Assembly: GCF_003867015.1 (NCBI RefSeq)
Contig: NZ_CP032548.1
Location: forward strand, 1,059,001 to 1,123,000
Direction of reading: 5' to 3'
DNA length: 64,000 bases
Source: Tenacibaculum singaporense
GTDB lineage: Bacteria > Bacteroidota > Bacteroidia > Flavobacteriales > Flavobacteriaceae
The notes below the pieces were generated by a model. The model was given only the letters and a program-made list of their open reading frames with translations, was not told the DNA's origin and did no database searches. Below, piece after piece: positions 37,554 through 45,998 of this stretch (positions are counted from its first letter, which is position 1; every line of letters starts with the position of its first letter). The translations under genes and the position numbers were made by a program.

Positions 37554-39419
37554 ATGAGCGCAGAATTTGATAACATTTCATTCGACATGCCAAAAACACA
37601 ATCGAATGCCATTAAAGTAATTGGTGTTGGTGGGGGAGGAAGCAACGCAGTAAACCACATGTATAGTAAACAAATTCACGGAGTAGATTTCGTAATTTGT
37701 AATACAGACGCACAAGCATTAGAAAACAGTCCGATACCTAATAAAGTTCAATTAGGGGCACACTTAACTTCTGGGTTAGGTGCGGGTGCCAATCCAGAAA
37801 TTGGAGCACAAGCAGCGGCTGAAAGTATGCAGGAAATTCAACAAATGTTGAGTACACATACCAAAATGGTATTTATTACCGCAGGTATGGGAGGAGGAAC
37901 CGGTACAGGAGCAGCTCCAATCATTGCTAAAATTGCTAAAGATATGGACATTTTAACGGTAGGTATCGTTACTATGCCATTTCAATTTGAAGGAAGAATG
38001 CGCTCAAAACAAGCTCAAAAAGGAATTGATGAGCTACGTAATAATGTAGATTCACTAATTGTTATCAATAATAATAAACTGCGCGAAGTTTATGGTAACT
38101 TAGGGTTTAAAGCAGGGTTCTCTAAAGCAGATGAAGTATTAGCAACAGCGGCGAAAGGTATAGCAGAGGTAATTACACATCACTACAAACAAAATATCGA
38201 TTTACATGATGCAAAAACGGTATTATCAAATAGTGGTACAGCAATTATGGGTTCTGCAAAAGAAACAGGAGCCAACAGAGCTAAAAATGCTATTGTAAAA
38301 GCATTAGATTCACCATTGTTAAACGATAATAAAATTACAGGAGCTAAAAACGTGTTATTATTAATCGTTTCTGGTGGTAATGAAGTTACCCTAGATGAAA
38401 TAGGTGAAATTAATGACTACATCCAAGATGAAGCAGGTTATGATGCCAACATTATTATGGGTATTGGAGAAGATGAGTCGTTAGAAGATGGCATAGCTGT
38501 AACGGTTGTAGCTACGGGTTTCGCTGCTGATCAGCAAGGAAATATTACCAATACAGAGGTGAAAAAAATAGTTCATACTTTAGAAGATGAGCAAAAGGCA
38601 ACTTATAACTTTGGAGATCAACAAGTACAAACATCTCCAGTAATTGATGAGCCTATAAGAAATACACCATCAAATAAAGTTGTTCATGTTTTAGAGGAAG
38701 AAAAGCCTGAACCAAAGTCAGACATAATTCCTACAACAGAAGCAATAAAAAATATTGATGTAGTATATGATGAGATTGAAATAGAAACCGTTTCTGAAGA
38801 CGATTTTATCATCACAAATATAGCTGAACCTAAAGTAGAAGAAAGAGAAGAAGTAAAAGAACAACCAACTCAGCAAGACTTATTGTTTGACTTACCATTA
38901 AATTCTTACGAAGAAATAAAACCAGCTTCTCATTTAGTTGAAACAACTAACGAGATAAAAAATATTGAAGTAAAAGCAGAAGAAGTAAAGTATCATAAAG
39001 TTGAAAAGCGTTATGTACTAGATGATTTTAGTGCACAACCAACCATTGGTAAAAGCTCTACCCCAACAATTAAAGAAGAGGTAGAAGAGGAATTACAATT
39101 TGAGGTAAAATCTAAAACGCAACAAGAAATTAATAACATAGATATTTCCAGTGAGGAAGTTTCTCCTTTAGACTTAACAATTTCTGAGTTACAAAAAAGA
39201 GCACAAGAGAGACGTGAAAAGATGAAAGGTTTTAACTACAAGTTTAATGATCAAGTTAGTAAAAACATAGACGAAATTGAGCGTCAACCAGCTTATAAAA
39301 GATTAGGGGTTGATATTGAAGCAGGATCAGACATTAGTAAGTCAGATACAGCATTAAATACAGATAACAACGATTTATTGCGTTCAAATAACTCGTTTTT
39401 ACACGATAATGTAGATTAA
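37554..39419 (+). CDS. ftsZ: Cell-division tubulin FtsZ
   Basis: 621 residues. The GTPase core (about residues 20-330) has GGGGSNAVNHM and the tubulin signature GMGGGTGTGAAP. A long, acidic, disordered tail of about 290 residues follows, rich in glutamate, valine and proline, before a C-terminal section with RQPAYKRLGVDI. The tail is much longer than in E. coli (383 residues in total) but long tails are usual in Flavobacteriia. It ends in a strong terminator. Confidence 0.97.
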   Translation: MSAEFDNISFDMPKTQSNAIKVIGVGGGGSNAVNHMYSKQIHGVDFVICNTDAQALENSPIPNKVQLGAHLTSGLGAGANPEIGAQAAAESMQEIQQMLSTHTKMVFITAGMGGGTGTGAAPIIAKIAKDMDILTVGIVTMPFQFEGRMRSKQAQKGIDELRNNVDSLIVINNNKLREVYGNLGFKAGFSKADEVLATAAKGIAEVITHHYKQNIDLHDAKTVLSNSGTAIMGSAKETGANRAKNAIVKALDSPLLNDNKITGAKNVLLLIVSGGNEVTLDEIGEINDYIQDEAGYDANIIMGIGEDESLEDGIAVTVVATGFAADQQGNITNTEVKKIVHTLEDEQKATYNFGDQQVQTSPVIDEPIRNTPSNKVVHVLEEEKPEPKSDIIPTTEAIKNIDVVYDEIEIETVSEDDFIITNIAEPKVEEREEVKEQPTQQDLLFDLPLNSYEEIKPASHLVETTNEIKNIEVKAEEVKYHKVEKRYVLDDFSAQPTIGKSSTPTIKEEVEEELQFEVKSKTQQEINNIDISSEEVSPLDLTISELQKRAQERREKMKGFNYKFNDQVSKNIDEIERQPAYKRLGVDIEAGSDISKSDTALNTDNNDLLRSNNSFLHDNVD

Positions 39420-39441
39420 TAAAAGAATAACACTTATTTTT

Positions 39442-39467
39442 AAAATCCCGATTTATCGGGATTTTTT
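39442..39467 (+). terminator. Terminator of the dcw cluster
   Basis: AAAATCCCGA / TCGGGATTTT stem with a 4-base loop followed by T residues, about 22 bp after the ftsZ stop. Confidence 0.88.
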
Positions 39468-39489
39468 AATACTTTAAAAATATAAAATT

Positions 39490-39936
39490 ATGAGTTTGCA
39501 AAAACAGGTAATGGATAAAATGAAAGAAGCTATGAAGTCTAAAGATACAGTAGCTTTAACCGCATTAAGAGCATTAAAGTCAGCTTTTATGCTAGCAAAT
39601 ACCGAAGCGGGAGCAGGAGAGCTTACAGAAGCAGAAGAATTAAAAATTATTCAAAAGCAGGTAAAACAACGTAAAGACAGTGCTACTGTGTTTACAGAAC
39701 AAGGACGTAACGATTTAGCGGAACCAGAATTAGCTGAAGCAGCTGTTTTAGAGCAATTTTTGCCTGAAGCTTTAAGCGAAGAGGAAATTGGAAATATTGT
39801 AGAGAAAACTATTGCAGATGTTGGAGCTGAAGGAATGAAAGACATGGGGAAAGTAATGGGAATTGTATCGAAGCAATTAGCAGGACAAGCAGACGGAAAA
39901 ACAATTTCAGCAATTGTAAAAGCTAAATTAGCATAA
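39490..39936 (+). CDS. GatB/YqeY domain protein
   Basis: 148 residues, the size and pattern of YqeY (MSLQKQVMDKMKEAMKSKDTVALTALRALKSAF ... GKVMGIVSKQLAGQADGKTISAIVKAKL). The domain is related to the tRNA-binding tail of the amidotransferase subunit GatB, but the stand-alone protein has no defined reaction. It is often found next to ftsZ in Bacteroidota. Confidence 0.92.
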   Translation: MSLQKQVMDKMKEAMKSKDTVALTALRALKSAFMLANTEAGAGELTEAEELKIIQKQVKQRKDSATVFTEQGRNDLAEPELAEAAVLEQFLPEALSEEEIGNIVEKTIADVGAEGMKDMGKVMGIVSKQLAGQADGKTISAIVKAKLA

Positions 39937-39949
39937 TAATTATTTTAAA

Positions 39950-40023
39950 GACTCAGTAGTTCAACTGGATAGAACATCAGATTTCGGCTCTGAGGGTTGG
40001 GGGTTCGAGTCCTCTCTGGGTCG
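39950..40023 (+). tRNA. tRNA-Arg, anticodon TCG
   Basis: A full cloverleaf folds: acceptor GACTCAG / CTGGGTC, D-stem GTTC / GAAC, anticodon stem TCAGA / TCTGA with loop TTTCGGC (anticodon TCG at 39984-39986), and T-loop TTCGAGT. Discriminator base G; the genome then reads CA, so only part of the CCA end is encoded. It reads CGN arginine codons. Confidence 0.95.
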
Positions 40024-40030
40024 CAAAAAG

Positions 40031-40064
40031 AAAACAGCAGAAAATATATTTTCTGCTGTTTTTA
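40031..40064 (+). terminator. Terminator of tRNA-Arg
   Basis: AACAGCAGAAAA / TTTTCTGCTGTT stem followed by TTT, starting 8 bp after the tRNA. Confidence 0.85.
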
Positions 40065-40133
40065 TTTAAGGAAATATTGGGGGAATTAGTTGTTTAACTG
40101 AGAGCAATATTACAAAACATAAATATGAGCTTG

Positions 40134-40149
40134 TGTAACTTAAGTTACA
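40134..40149. promoter_or_regulatory. Crp/Fnr-type palindrome upstream of the MtfA-like gene
   Basis: TGTAACTTAAGTTACA is a perfect 16-bp palindrome. An identical copy lies upstream of the thioredoxin-cydAB genes (61260) and a near copy upstream of the TolC gene (58367). Here it ends 5 bp before a -7 box (TATATTTG, 40155-40162), overlapping the -33 region, so repression is more likely than activation at this gene. Confidence 0.7.
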
Positions 40150-40154
40150 TAAAC

Positions 40155-40162
40155 TATATTTG
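40155..40162 (+). promoter_or_regulatory. -7 box TATATTTG of the MtfA-like gene
   Basis: Full match to TAnnTTTG, 15 bp before the ATG at 40178. Confidence 0.65.
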
Positions 40163-40177
40163 ATTTTTTAAATTGAT

Positions 40178-40975
40178 ATGAAACCTGTTTTTCTTATAAA
40201 ATATACCGCTTTCCTTCTAGGCTTTATAGGAGTCGGAGTTAATGTTGTAGAGTCTATTTATGTGTACATATTTAACAGACCTATTTTTGTGCATTTTTAT
40301 CTTGTAAAGAAGAAGTTACCAAAGAAGAAAAAAGAGTTTTTAGTTGAAAATGTAAAATTCTATAAAAGACTAGATAAAAAACAACAAGCATATTTTGAGC
40401 ATCGATTAACCAAGTTTATCAGAACCTATGACTTTGTTGAAAGAGATAATTTTGAGTTAACTCCAGAAGTAAAAGTTTTAATAGCTTCATCATATATAAA
40501 GCTTACTTTTGGTATGCGAAAGTACTTAACTACTACGTTTGATAAAATTATAATATATCCTACCAGTTTTTATTCAACTATAACCAAACAATATCATAAA
40601 GGAGAGTTTAACCCAGGGTTAAAATCTATTGTGTTTTCTTGGGAAGATTTTTTACTGGGAGATATTGTTTTAAACGATAATTTAAACTTAGGTATTCATG
40701 AGTTTTCGCATGCCTTAACCTTTCACGGAAGAAAATCAAAAGACGTAAGTGCACGCATTTATTACAGATTGTTTGAAGAAATAACAAGTTTCATGAAAGA
40801 TGAAGCGAATGTAGAAAGAATTAAATCATCAGGTTATTTTAGAGCATATGCATTAACAAATAAATTGGAATTTGTTGCTGTAATTATGGAGCACTTTTTT
40901 GAAACTCCAGAAGATTTACAGCAACAATTTCCACAATTGTATAAAAAGATTCAACTCATGTTAAATTTTAAATAA
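40178..40975 (+). CDS. MtfA-like zinc metallopeptidase (M90 family)
   Basis: 265 residues. The zinc-binding site HEFSH has His174 and His178 with Glu175, in the context NLGIHEFSHALTFHGRK, which is that of MtfA/M90 peptidases. An N-terminal hydrophobic helix (about residues 8-30) probably anchors it. The last 37 codons are duplicated at 52337-52446. The native end was probably NFSAA, as in the second copy; here the C-terminus is NFK. It has a Crp/Fnr-type palindrome at its promoter and is convergent with the island's first gene. Confidence 0.85.
   Translation: MKPVFLIKYTAFLLGFIGVGVNVVESIYVYIFNRPIFVHFYLVKKKLPKKKKEFLVENVKFYKRLDKKQQAYFEHRLTKFIRTYDFVERDNFELTPEVKVLIASSYIKLTFGMRKYLTTTFDKIIIYPTSFYSTITKQYHKGEFNPGLKSIVFSWEDFLLGDIVLNDNLNLGIHEFSHALTFHGRKSKDVSARIYYRLFEEITSFMKDEANVERIKSSGYFRAYALTNKLEFVAVIMEHFFETPEDLQQQFPQLYKKIQLMLNFK
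40860..40969 (+). repeat. Direct repeat, left copy (3' end of MtfA-like gene)
   Basis: 107 of 110 bases match 52337-52446 in the same orientation. The three differences (40909, 40939, 40963) are all synonymous third-codon changes. It marks the left edge of the 11.4-kb segment. Confidence 0.95.
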
Positions 40976-40979
40976 CAGT

Positions 40980-42062
40980 TTACTCTACAACTCTAACAGC
41001 ATTGTTGCTTGGATCAGCAACGTATAGTTTATTAGAAACATTGTTATAATTCAATTTATAAGGACCTTTAAATTGTGCTGTAGAAGCACCTCCATTTACA
41101 AAACCATAGCCGTTACCGATTACAGTTGTTACTTCTAGAGTACGCATATTAATAGCCCTAATTCCATAATTACCACCAAGAGAGCCTATATATAAAAAGG
41201 TTTCATGAGGGCTAAAAGTTAAGCTTTTTGCCGATGTAAAACGTGCAGCCTCACCAACACCATTGGTTGTACCACTTTCGGTGTCAGAACCTGCTATAAT
41301 AGTAGCATTGTTTGTTTGTAAGTTTATTTTTAATATGGTTCGCCAATTTGCAACATATAGATGTTCATCTTTACTATCTATCACAATTCCTTGAGGGTAA
41401 AAAGTTGTTGGTAAATTCGTTAAGTTTAAAGTAGATACTTGTTTGTTTGCTATATTAATTTTTCTAATTCTTCCTGTACTAACAATTCCATTTTCACTTT
41501 CCAGAACATATAAAACAGTTCCATTGGTGTTTGTTATAATATGAGAAGGATGCTTAAATTGAGCATTTTCACCTATCCCATCTGTACTTCCATAACTACC
41601 GTTACCAGCAATAGTACTTACTTCTTTGGTATTTATATTTATAGCTCTAATTTTAATTTGAGTAGCTACATATAATGTTTTGTAGTCTTTGCTAAAGGTT
41701 AAAGTTAGCGGACTTTGAAAAGAAGCGGTTGTACCCACACCGTCATTACTATTTGATGAACCATCTCCTGCAATTGTTGTTATATGGTAGTTTCCACTAG
41801 TATTGATAGTGATTTTTTTGATGCTGTTATCACCAGTATCAGCTACATAAATGTCACCATTTTGATCTACTACAACATCTGAAGGGAATGAGAATGCAGA
41901 TAAGGCCACCAAATCGGGTTGTGAGCCAATACTAGTTACATTTCCTTTTAAAATATCATCTATAATTTCTGCTGGACTTTTAATTATAGAAGAATCATCA
42001 CTACAAGAAATTAGTTGTAGCGCTATGTACATTAATAATATTCCTTTTTTTAATAATTTCAT
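40980..42062 (-). CDS. NHL/beta-propeller repeat lipoprotein
   Basis: 360 residues. Signal with lipobox LISCS (acylated Cys about residue 20). The mature protein is a series of NHL-type beta-propeller repeats, for example FSFPSDVVVDQNGDIYVADTGDNSIKKI and FKGPYKLNYNNVSNKLYVADPSNNAVRVVE, plus several SVTIAGNGSYGSTDGIGENAQFKHPS-like units. It is probably a surface-exposed binding protein; no catalytic residues are seen. Its signal peptide is nearly the same as that of the cadherin-LRR lipoprotein gene 3 kb away. Confidence 0.85.
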   Translation of the reverse strand: MKLLKKGILLMYIALQLISCSDDSSIIKSPAEIIDDILKGNVTSIGSQPDLVALSAFSFPSDVVVDQNGDIYVADTGDNSIKKITINTSGNYHITTIAGDGSSNSNDGVGTTASFQSPLTLTFSKDYKTLYVATQIKIRAININTKEVSTIAGNGSYGSTDGIGENAQFKHPSHIITNTNGTVLYVLESENGIVSTGRIRKINIANKQVSTLNLTNLPTTFYPQGIVIDSKDEHLYVANWRTILKINLQTNNATIIAGSDTESGTTNGVGEAARFTSAKSLTFSPHETFLYIGSLGGNYGIRAINMRTLEVTTVIGNGYGFVNGGASTAQFKGPYKLNYNNVSNKLYVADPSNNAVRVVE

Positions 42063-42120
42063 TTGCTCTTTTGTTTAAATGTTGTTGTACGTTCGTTATT
42101 TTTTATTCTAAAACTGTTCT

Positions 42121-43248
42121 CTATTTTTTAGTACCTATGTTTTTTCGTTTGTCTATCTCAGAAGCCGTTTTATTGAAAAAAATTACTAACTCTTTCATAA
42201 AACTCTCTAATGTTGGATACCTGTCTCTATTGTTATCATATCTTTCTAGTTCTTTGACTAACTCATGAGTCCATAAAAAACCGTTATTTAACTGTTCATT
42301 CAATTCCTTTTTGATTGTTTTTTTATCAAAGTTATGGTCCTTCATATATTTAATAACAGTCGCTCTAACCAAAGCTTCATCATACATAGTTTTCCAATTA
42401 CTATATGCTTGTTTATTCATTTCATCTTTAACATTATCAAAGATGATTGTTCCACTTTCTTGTAGTTCAGAGTGGTGTTTTTCTATAACATGATTTACAA
42501 AGGAATGATTGAATTCATGTAAAATAGTTGGGAAATAATCTTTCATTTCATATTTGGGTATACCTAAGTTATCAACACTCCACGTTCCCATTATGGCATA
42601 GACCACTTCATTTCCATTCGGATAAATTATTTTTGGACCATAGCTTGCTCCTCCATTTCCCAAGGCATTTATAATTTTAAATTCTCCTTTTGGGTCTTCT
42701 CCATAAAATTTTTGATACCATTCTAGGTCTAAATTTTGATAAACTTTTTTAAATCTATTTGATGCAGCTTTGTAGAGTTCTTTATTGTTATTAAAAAAAG
42801 TTTCACAGTCGGCATCAGTATAAAATTCATTTAACAGTTTTAAAAACTGTGTAGAGTTTTTTTTAGTCCACGATTTCTCAAGTGATTTATTTGAAAAAGG
42901 CACTATCAAAGCTTTTATATTTGGAGGTTCAGTTATATGTATAGCCATACTCATAACTGAACTAAAACCAATTCCTTTTTCATGTAATTCACTTTTTACA
43001 TACTTAATTAAATCGTGATTTTTAAATTTCTCAAAATGATTTTGAATGTTTTCAACATACTTAGGAAAAAGATTTTGACTGTATTCATGGTTATCTGCAA
43101 GCCTAAAAACAATGCTTAATAACTCTATGCGTTTATCTACTTTTGGTTCTTTTAGTATTGTTTCTTTTTGTTCGCTTACTTTTTTTCTATCTTGAGAACA
43201 AGCGCTTAAAGTGATTAAAATCAGGAATATTCCTATTATTTGTTTCAT
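42121..43248 (-). CDS. Lipoprotein with zinc-peptidase-like HExxH (DUF4932-like)
   Basis: 375 residues with lipobox LSACS (Cys17). The C-terminal half contains HEFNH (His244, Glu245, His248) in FPTILHEFNHSFVNHVIEKH, followed by a region resembling DUF4932, a predicted metallopeptidase family of Bacteroidota. I infer a surface peptidase; activity is not proven. It lies 58 bp upstream of the NHL gene and carries no visible LytTR operator of its own. Confidence 0.78.
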   Translation of the reverse strand: MKQIIGIFLILITLSACSQDRKKVSEQKETILKEPKVDKRIELLSIVFRLADNHEYSQNLFPKYVENIQNHFEKFKNHDLIKYVKSELHEKGIGFSSVMSMAIHITEPPNIKALIVPFSNKSLEKSWTKKNSTQFLKLLNEFYTDADCETFFNNNKELYKAASNRFKKVYQNLDLEWYQKFYGEDPKGEFKIINALGNGGASYGPKIIYPNGNEVVYAIMGTWSVDNLGIPKYEMKDYFPTILHEFNHSFVNHVIEKHHSELQESGTIIFDNVKDEMNKQAYSNWKTMYDEALVRATVIKYMKDHNFDKKTIKKELNEQLNNGFLWTHELVKELERYDNNRDRYPTLESFMKELVIFFNKTASEIDKRKNIGTKK

Positions 43249-43361
43249 TTAATAGATCTTTTTGGACTATTTCTAATGGCACACAATTTCTTATGAAGGC
43301 CATTAAAAGTTATTTGATAAACAGCAGGTAGAAATTATAAAGAAGCTTAGGTGCTGTAAAA

Positions 43362-43391
43362 AAGGTCAAAACAAGTGTATGTTTTGACCTT
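43362..43391 (-). terminator. Terminator after the cadherin-LRR lipoprotein gene
   Basis: AAGGTCAAAACA / TGTTTTGACCTT stem with a 6-base loop, followed on the minus strand by TTTTT. Confidence 0.82.
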
Positions 43392-43409
43392 CTTCTAATA
43401 GCATGATTT

Positions 43410-45203
43410 TTAAGGGCAAGAAGTATTATAGCTAGCAGTACTATCTTTTGTCCAAGTGCTTGGTGGGGTAAAACCAGTATCTATTTTTATACAAGTTAAA
43501 TCTGGATTAGATGATGCATCCATATAAGTCATATTAGTATTGTTGCCATTAGCTACATTTAAACTTGTTAAGTTATTATTAAAAGCTATAAAACTCTCTA
43601 AATTTATATTGTTACTTAAATCAATGCTAGATAAGTTATTAATATGGACTTGTAATTGTCTTAATTTTACAAGTTTACTCACATCTAAACTTGAGAGTTT
43701 GTTTCTATTAATGTTGAAGTCTTTAATTTCAGTTAAACTACCCAAATTTATTGAAGTAATTTGATTTTCACTACAGAATAAATTAATTAAAGAAGAATTA
43801 TTTTGTAGGTTTAAACTACTTAATTTGTTATTTGTAATATATAATCCTTCCAGTAAAATATTTTGAGTAAGATCTATATTTGAGAGATTGTTGTAAGAAC
43901 ATCTTAGGGTTTCTAGTTTTATATTTTTAGAAACGTCAAGAGAGGTTAATTGATTATTATAAATATTTATGATTTTTAGTTTAGTATTATTACTTAAATT
44001 TATATTAGAAATTTGATTTGAAGCTAGTAATAATGCATTTAAATTAATAAATTCCTCAATACCCGTTACATCAGAAATATTTTTATTATTTGCCTTAAGA
44101 GTTCCTGTAAAGTTATTAGCTTCAGTTACTTGTATTTCGTTATCTCCATTCGTATTTATAGCAGTATTTGCTACTAAAACTGCTTTAAAGTTAGCGTCTG
44201 GTATGTTTACAACGTTGCCTCCGGTTTCAACTACATCAGAAACATTAATTCGTATTTGTTTATCTACATTGTGTACACCATCAGAAATTCTTATTGTTAA
44301 AATGTGATACGTAGAGGTTTCGTAATCTAAACTTTTACCTGTAATTAATGATATTTTACCATTATTGGCATCAATTTCAAATAAGTTTCCTGTTGTGCTC
44401 AACCCTGGCAAACTATAACTAATGTTGTCGCCTTCTGCATCAGTAGCTTGTATTTGCCCAATAATTAAGGTATCATTAATATCTTCAGGAACGCCAAAGG
44501 GACCAAATGCAGTAAAAGTAGGTGCAACATCGTTTATATTCGTTACATTTATAGTAACAGTAGCGTTGTCTGAACTACCATTACTGTCACTTACTTTTAT
44601 ATTTAATGTATGCGTAGTATTATTTTCATAATCTAATGTTTTACCAGATGCAAGTCGTAATTCTCCTGTATTGCTAAGAACAAATAAATTAGTAGCATCT
44701 CCACTTTCTATTGAAAAACTTGATAGATCACCATCAGTATCGTTAATCGCCAACGTTCCTATCAAATCTGCATCTGTAATATCTTCAGAAACAGTAAAAC
44801 TTTGATCGTTAATGGTAATAGGACTATTTTCGTTTACATCGGTAACGTTAATGGTTATTACTGCTGAGGTTTTGTCTTTACCATCACTTACTTCAACCGT
44901 AATTTCGTGTTTGGTCTGGGTTTCATAGTCTAAACTTTTGTTAGCAGCAATGCTTAATTCTCCAGCAACATTAACAGCAAACAGATTGTTGTCGTTTTTT
45001 GTGACTTTAAAAGTTAGGTCGTCTTTATTAACATCGGTAGCAGTAATAACTCCTATTTTGGTGTTGGCAGCTTTGTCTTCTGCTACCGTAAAACTTTGTG
45101 CTTTAATAACAGGAGGTGTGTTTTGTGGTTCGTCGTCTTTACTACAAGAAATTAGTTGTAGTGCAATAAAGCCTAGTAATATTCCTTTTTTAAATAATTT
45201 CAT
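43410..45203 (-). CDS. Cadherin-like and leucine-rich-repeat lipoprotein
   Basis: 597 residues. Lipobox LISCS at Cys20. Three cadherin-type repeats follow (about residues 33-120, 130-225, 232-320), each with the pattern AxxFTVxED...DxDGDLSSF...LDYE...H.L.I.VSDG. Then comes a BspA-type leucine-rich repeat domain (about 340-570: LNALLLASNQISNINLSNN, LETLRCSYNNLSNIDL and so on), and a cysteine-containing end PDLTCIKIDTG...YNTSCP. Such proteins act in surface adhesion. A LytTR-type operator and -7 box lie just upstream. Confidence 0.9.
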   Translation of the reverse strand: MKLFKKGILLGFIALQLISCSKDDEPQNTPPVIKAQSFTVAEDKAANTKIGVITATDVNKDDLTFKVTKNDNNLFAVNVAGELSIAANKSLDYETQTKHEITVEVSDGKDKTSAVITINVTDVNENSPITINDQSFTVSEDITDADLIGTLAINDTDGDLSSFSIESGDATNLFVLSNTGELRLASGKTLDYENNTTHTLNIKVSDSNGSSDNATVTINVTNINDVAPTFTAFGPFGVPEDINDTLIIGQIQATDAEGDNISYSLPGLSTTGNLFEIDANNGKISLITGKSLDYETSTYHILTIRISDGVHNVDKQIRINVSDVVETGGNVVNIPDANFKAVLVANTAINTNGDNEIQVTEANNFTGTLKANNKNISDVTGIEEFINLNALLLASNQISNINLSNNTKLKIINIYNNQLTSLDVSKNIKLETLRCSYNNLSNIDLTQNILLEGLYITNNKLSSLNLQNNSSLINLFCSENQITSINLGSLTEIKDFNINRNKLSSLDVSKLVKLRQLQVHINNLSSIDLSNNINLESFIAFNNNLTSLNVANGNNTNMTYMDASSNPDLTCIKIDTGFTPPSTWTKDSTASYNTSCP

Positions 45204-45228
45204 TTTGATCTTTTTTTAATTAATAGTA

Positions 45229-45236
45229 CAAGAGTA
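45229..45236 (-). promoter_or_regulatory. -7 box (TACTCTTG) of the cadherin-LRR gene
   Basis: Read on the minus strand, one mismatch to TAnnTTTG. It lies 28 bp downstream of the tandem LytTR-type sites at 45265-45293. Confidence 0.6.
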
Positions 45237-45264
45237 CTTTTATATGTAGATATTTTAAAAAACA

Positions 45265-45293
45265 GTTTACGAAGAGTAAATTGAGTTTGTAAA
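45265..45293 (-). promoter_or_regulatory. LytTR-type tandem operator A
   Basis: Half-sites GTTTACGAA (45265) and GTTTGTAAA (45285), 20 bp apart centre to centre. The half-site order is given as read on the plus strand. The same arrangement occurs at 48478 and 52268, and in part at 45895. Confidence 0.72.
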
Positions 45294-45324
45294 TTGAAAA
45301 TGTAAATTCAAGATAAACCATGAA

Positions 45325-45354
45325 CCCCCTAAAAATCAATTAAATTTTAGGGGG
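45325..45354 (-). terminator. Hairpin after the 151-residue exported-protein gene
   Basis: CCCCCTAAAA / TTTTAGGGGG stem with a 10-base loop, 23 bp after the stop at 45377. It lacks a good T-run, so termination strength is uncertain. Confidence 0.65.
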
Positions 45355-45376
45355 CATGTTTTATGAAAGACGATTA

Positions 45377-45832
45377 CTAATTTGCTATTTCTACAATAAA
45401 CTCTTTAATTTTTTTCTGAGACATTGCCTTTACCTTTGTGCTATTTTTACTGTAAAAATTACTGTATGCAAAGTTAGTCCAATCTGCATCTTGCTTATTG
45501 GCTGCCATTACCATAACAAAACTTTCTTTATCATATGAAATTAAAAAAAGACCAATATTATTATAAAAAACTGGCCTGTTCAGCTCTTTACTTTCTGCTT
45601 CTTGATATTTGTAAATTGCAGGGATACATTTTTTACAAGCAGCTACGGCTACTGTTTTTGTAGTACCTAATAAGCTATATTGAAAAAACTTAGTTTTGGT
45701 TTGCTTATTTCCAACAGTTCTTTCTCCTTCAAGTAAATGATAAAGACCATTAATATTTTTAGTAGGTACTTCATTTTGAGCATAGACTGTAAAAGGTAAT
45801 ATAAATACGAAAATATATTTAAAAATTTTCAT
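45377..45832 (-). CDS. Small exported protein, function unknown
   Basis: 151 residues with a cleavable signal peptide (MKIFKYIFVFILPFTVYAQ). A CKKC motif (AVAACKKCIPAIYK) could bind metal or form a disulfide. No known domain. It has its own promoter with the shared operator core upstream (45895-45914) and lies between the two lipoprotein clusters of the island. Confidence 0.72.
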   Translation of the reverse strand: MKIFKYIFVFILPFTVYAQNEVPTKNINGLYHLLEGERTVGNKQTKTKFFQYSLLGTTKTVAVAACKKCIPAIYKYQEAESKELNRPVFYNNIGLFLISYDKESFVMVMAANKQDADWTNFAYSNFYSKNSTKVKAMSQKKIKEFIVEIAN

Positions 45833-45857
45833 TTGTCTTTTTTTATAATCAATAATA

Positions 45858-45865
45858 TAAGAGTA
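45858..45865 (-). promoter_or_regulatory. -7 box (TACTCTTA) of the 151-residue protein gene
   Basis: A two-mismatch relative of TAnnTTTG in the same sequence context as the one at 45229, 29 bp downstream of operator B. Confidence 0.5.
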
Positions 45866-45894
45866 CTTTTAATATATAGTTTTATAAAAAACGT

Positions 45895-45923
45895 TTTTAC
45901 GAAGAGTAAATTGAAATAGTTTG
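45895..45923 (-). promoter_or_regulatory. LytTR-type operator B (second half-site degenerate)
   Basis: TTTTACGAA at 45895, then the 18-base core shared with operator A (TTTACGAAGAGTAAATTG). The second half-site is not at +20 but a GTTTGTTAT lies 4 bp further. It may bind more weakly or use another register. Confidence 0.55.
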
Positions 45924-45946
45924 TTATGACGCTATATTTGTTGTAT

Positions 45947-45985
45947 AAAATACCTCAATATTAATTTATAACGTTGAGGTATTTT
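45947..45985 (-). terminator. Hairpin after the 182-residue lipoprotein gene
   Basis: AAAATACCTCAA / TTGAGGTATTTT stem with a 15-base loop just beyond the stop at 45999. Confidence 0.75.
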
Positions 45986-45998
45986 GCAGTTGGTTTTA

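Noticed and set aside
39950-40023. tRNA-Arg as the integration site of the 11.4-kb segment
   Set aside because: The segment starts about 950 bp away, after the MtfA-like gene, and no copy of the tRNA 3' end is present near 52.3 kb.
43289-43317. A fifth LytTR operator upstream of the 42121-43248 gene
   Set aside because: TCTTATGAA is followed at +20 by GTTATTTGA, a poor match, and no TAnnTTTG-like box lies at the expected 28-29 bp.
44938-45219. Plus-strand open frame across the cadherin-LRR gene start
   Set aside because: It mirrors the coding sequence of the minus-strand lipoprotein and covers its start and promoter.
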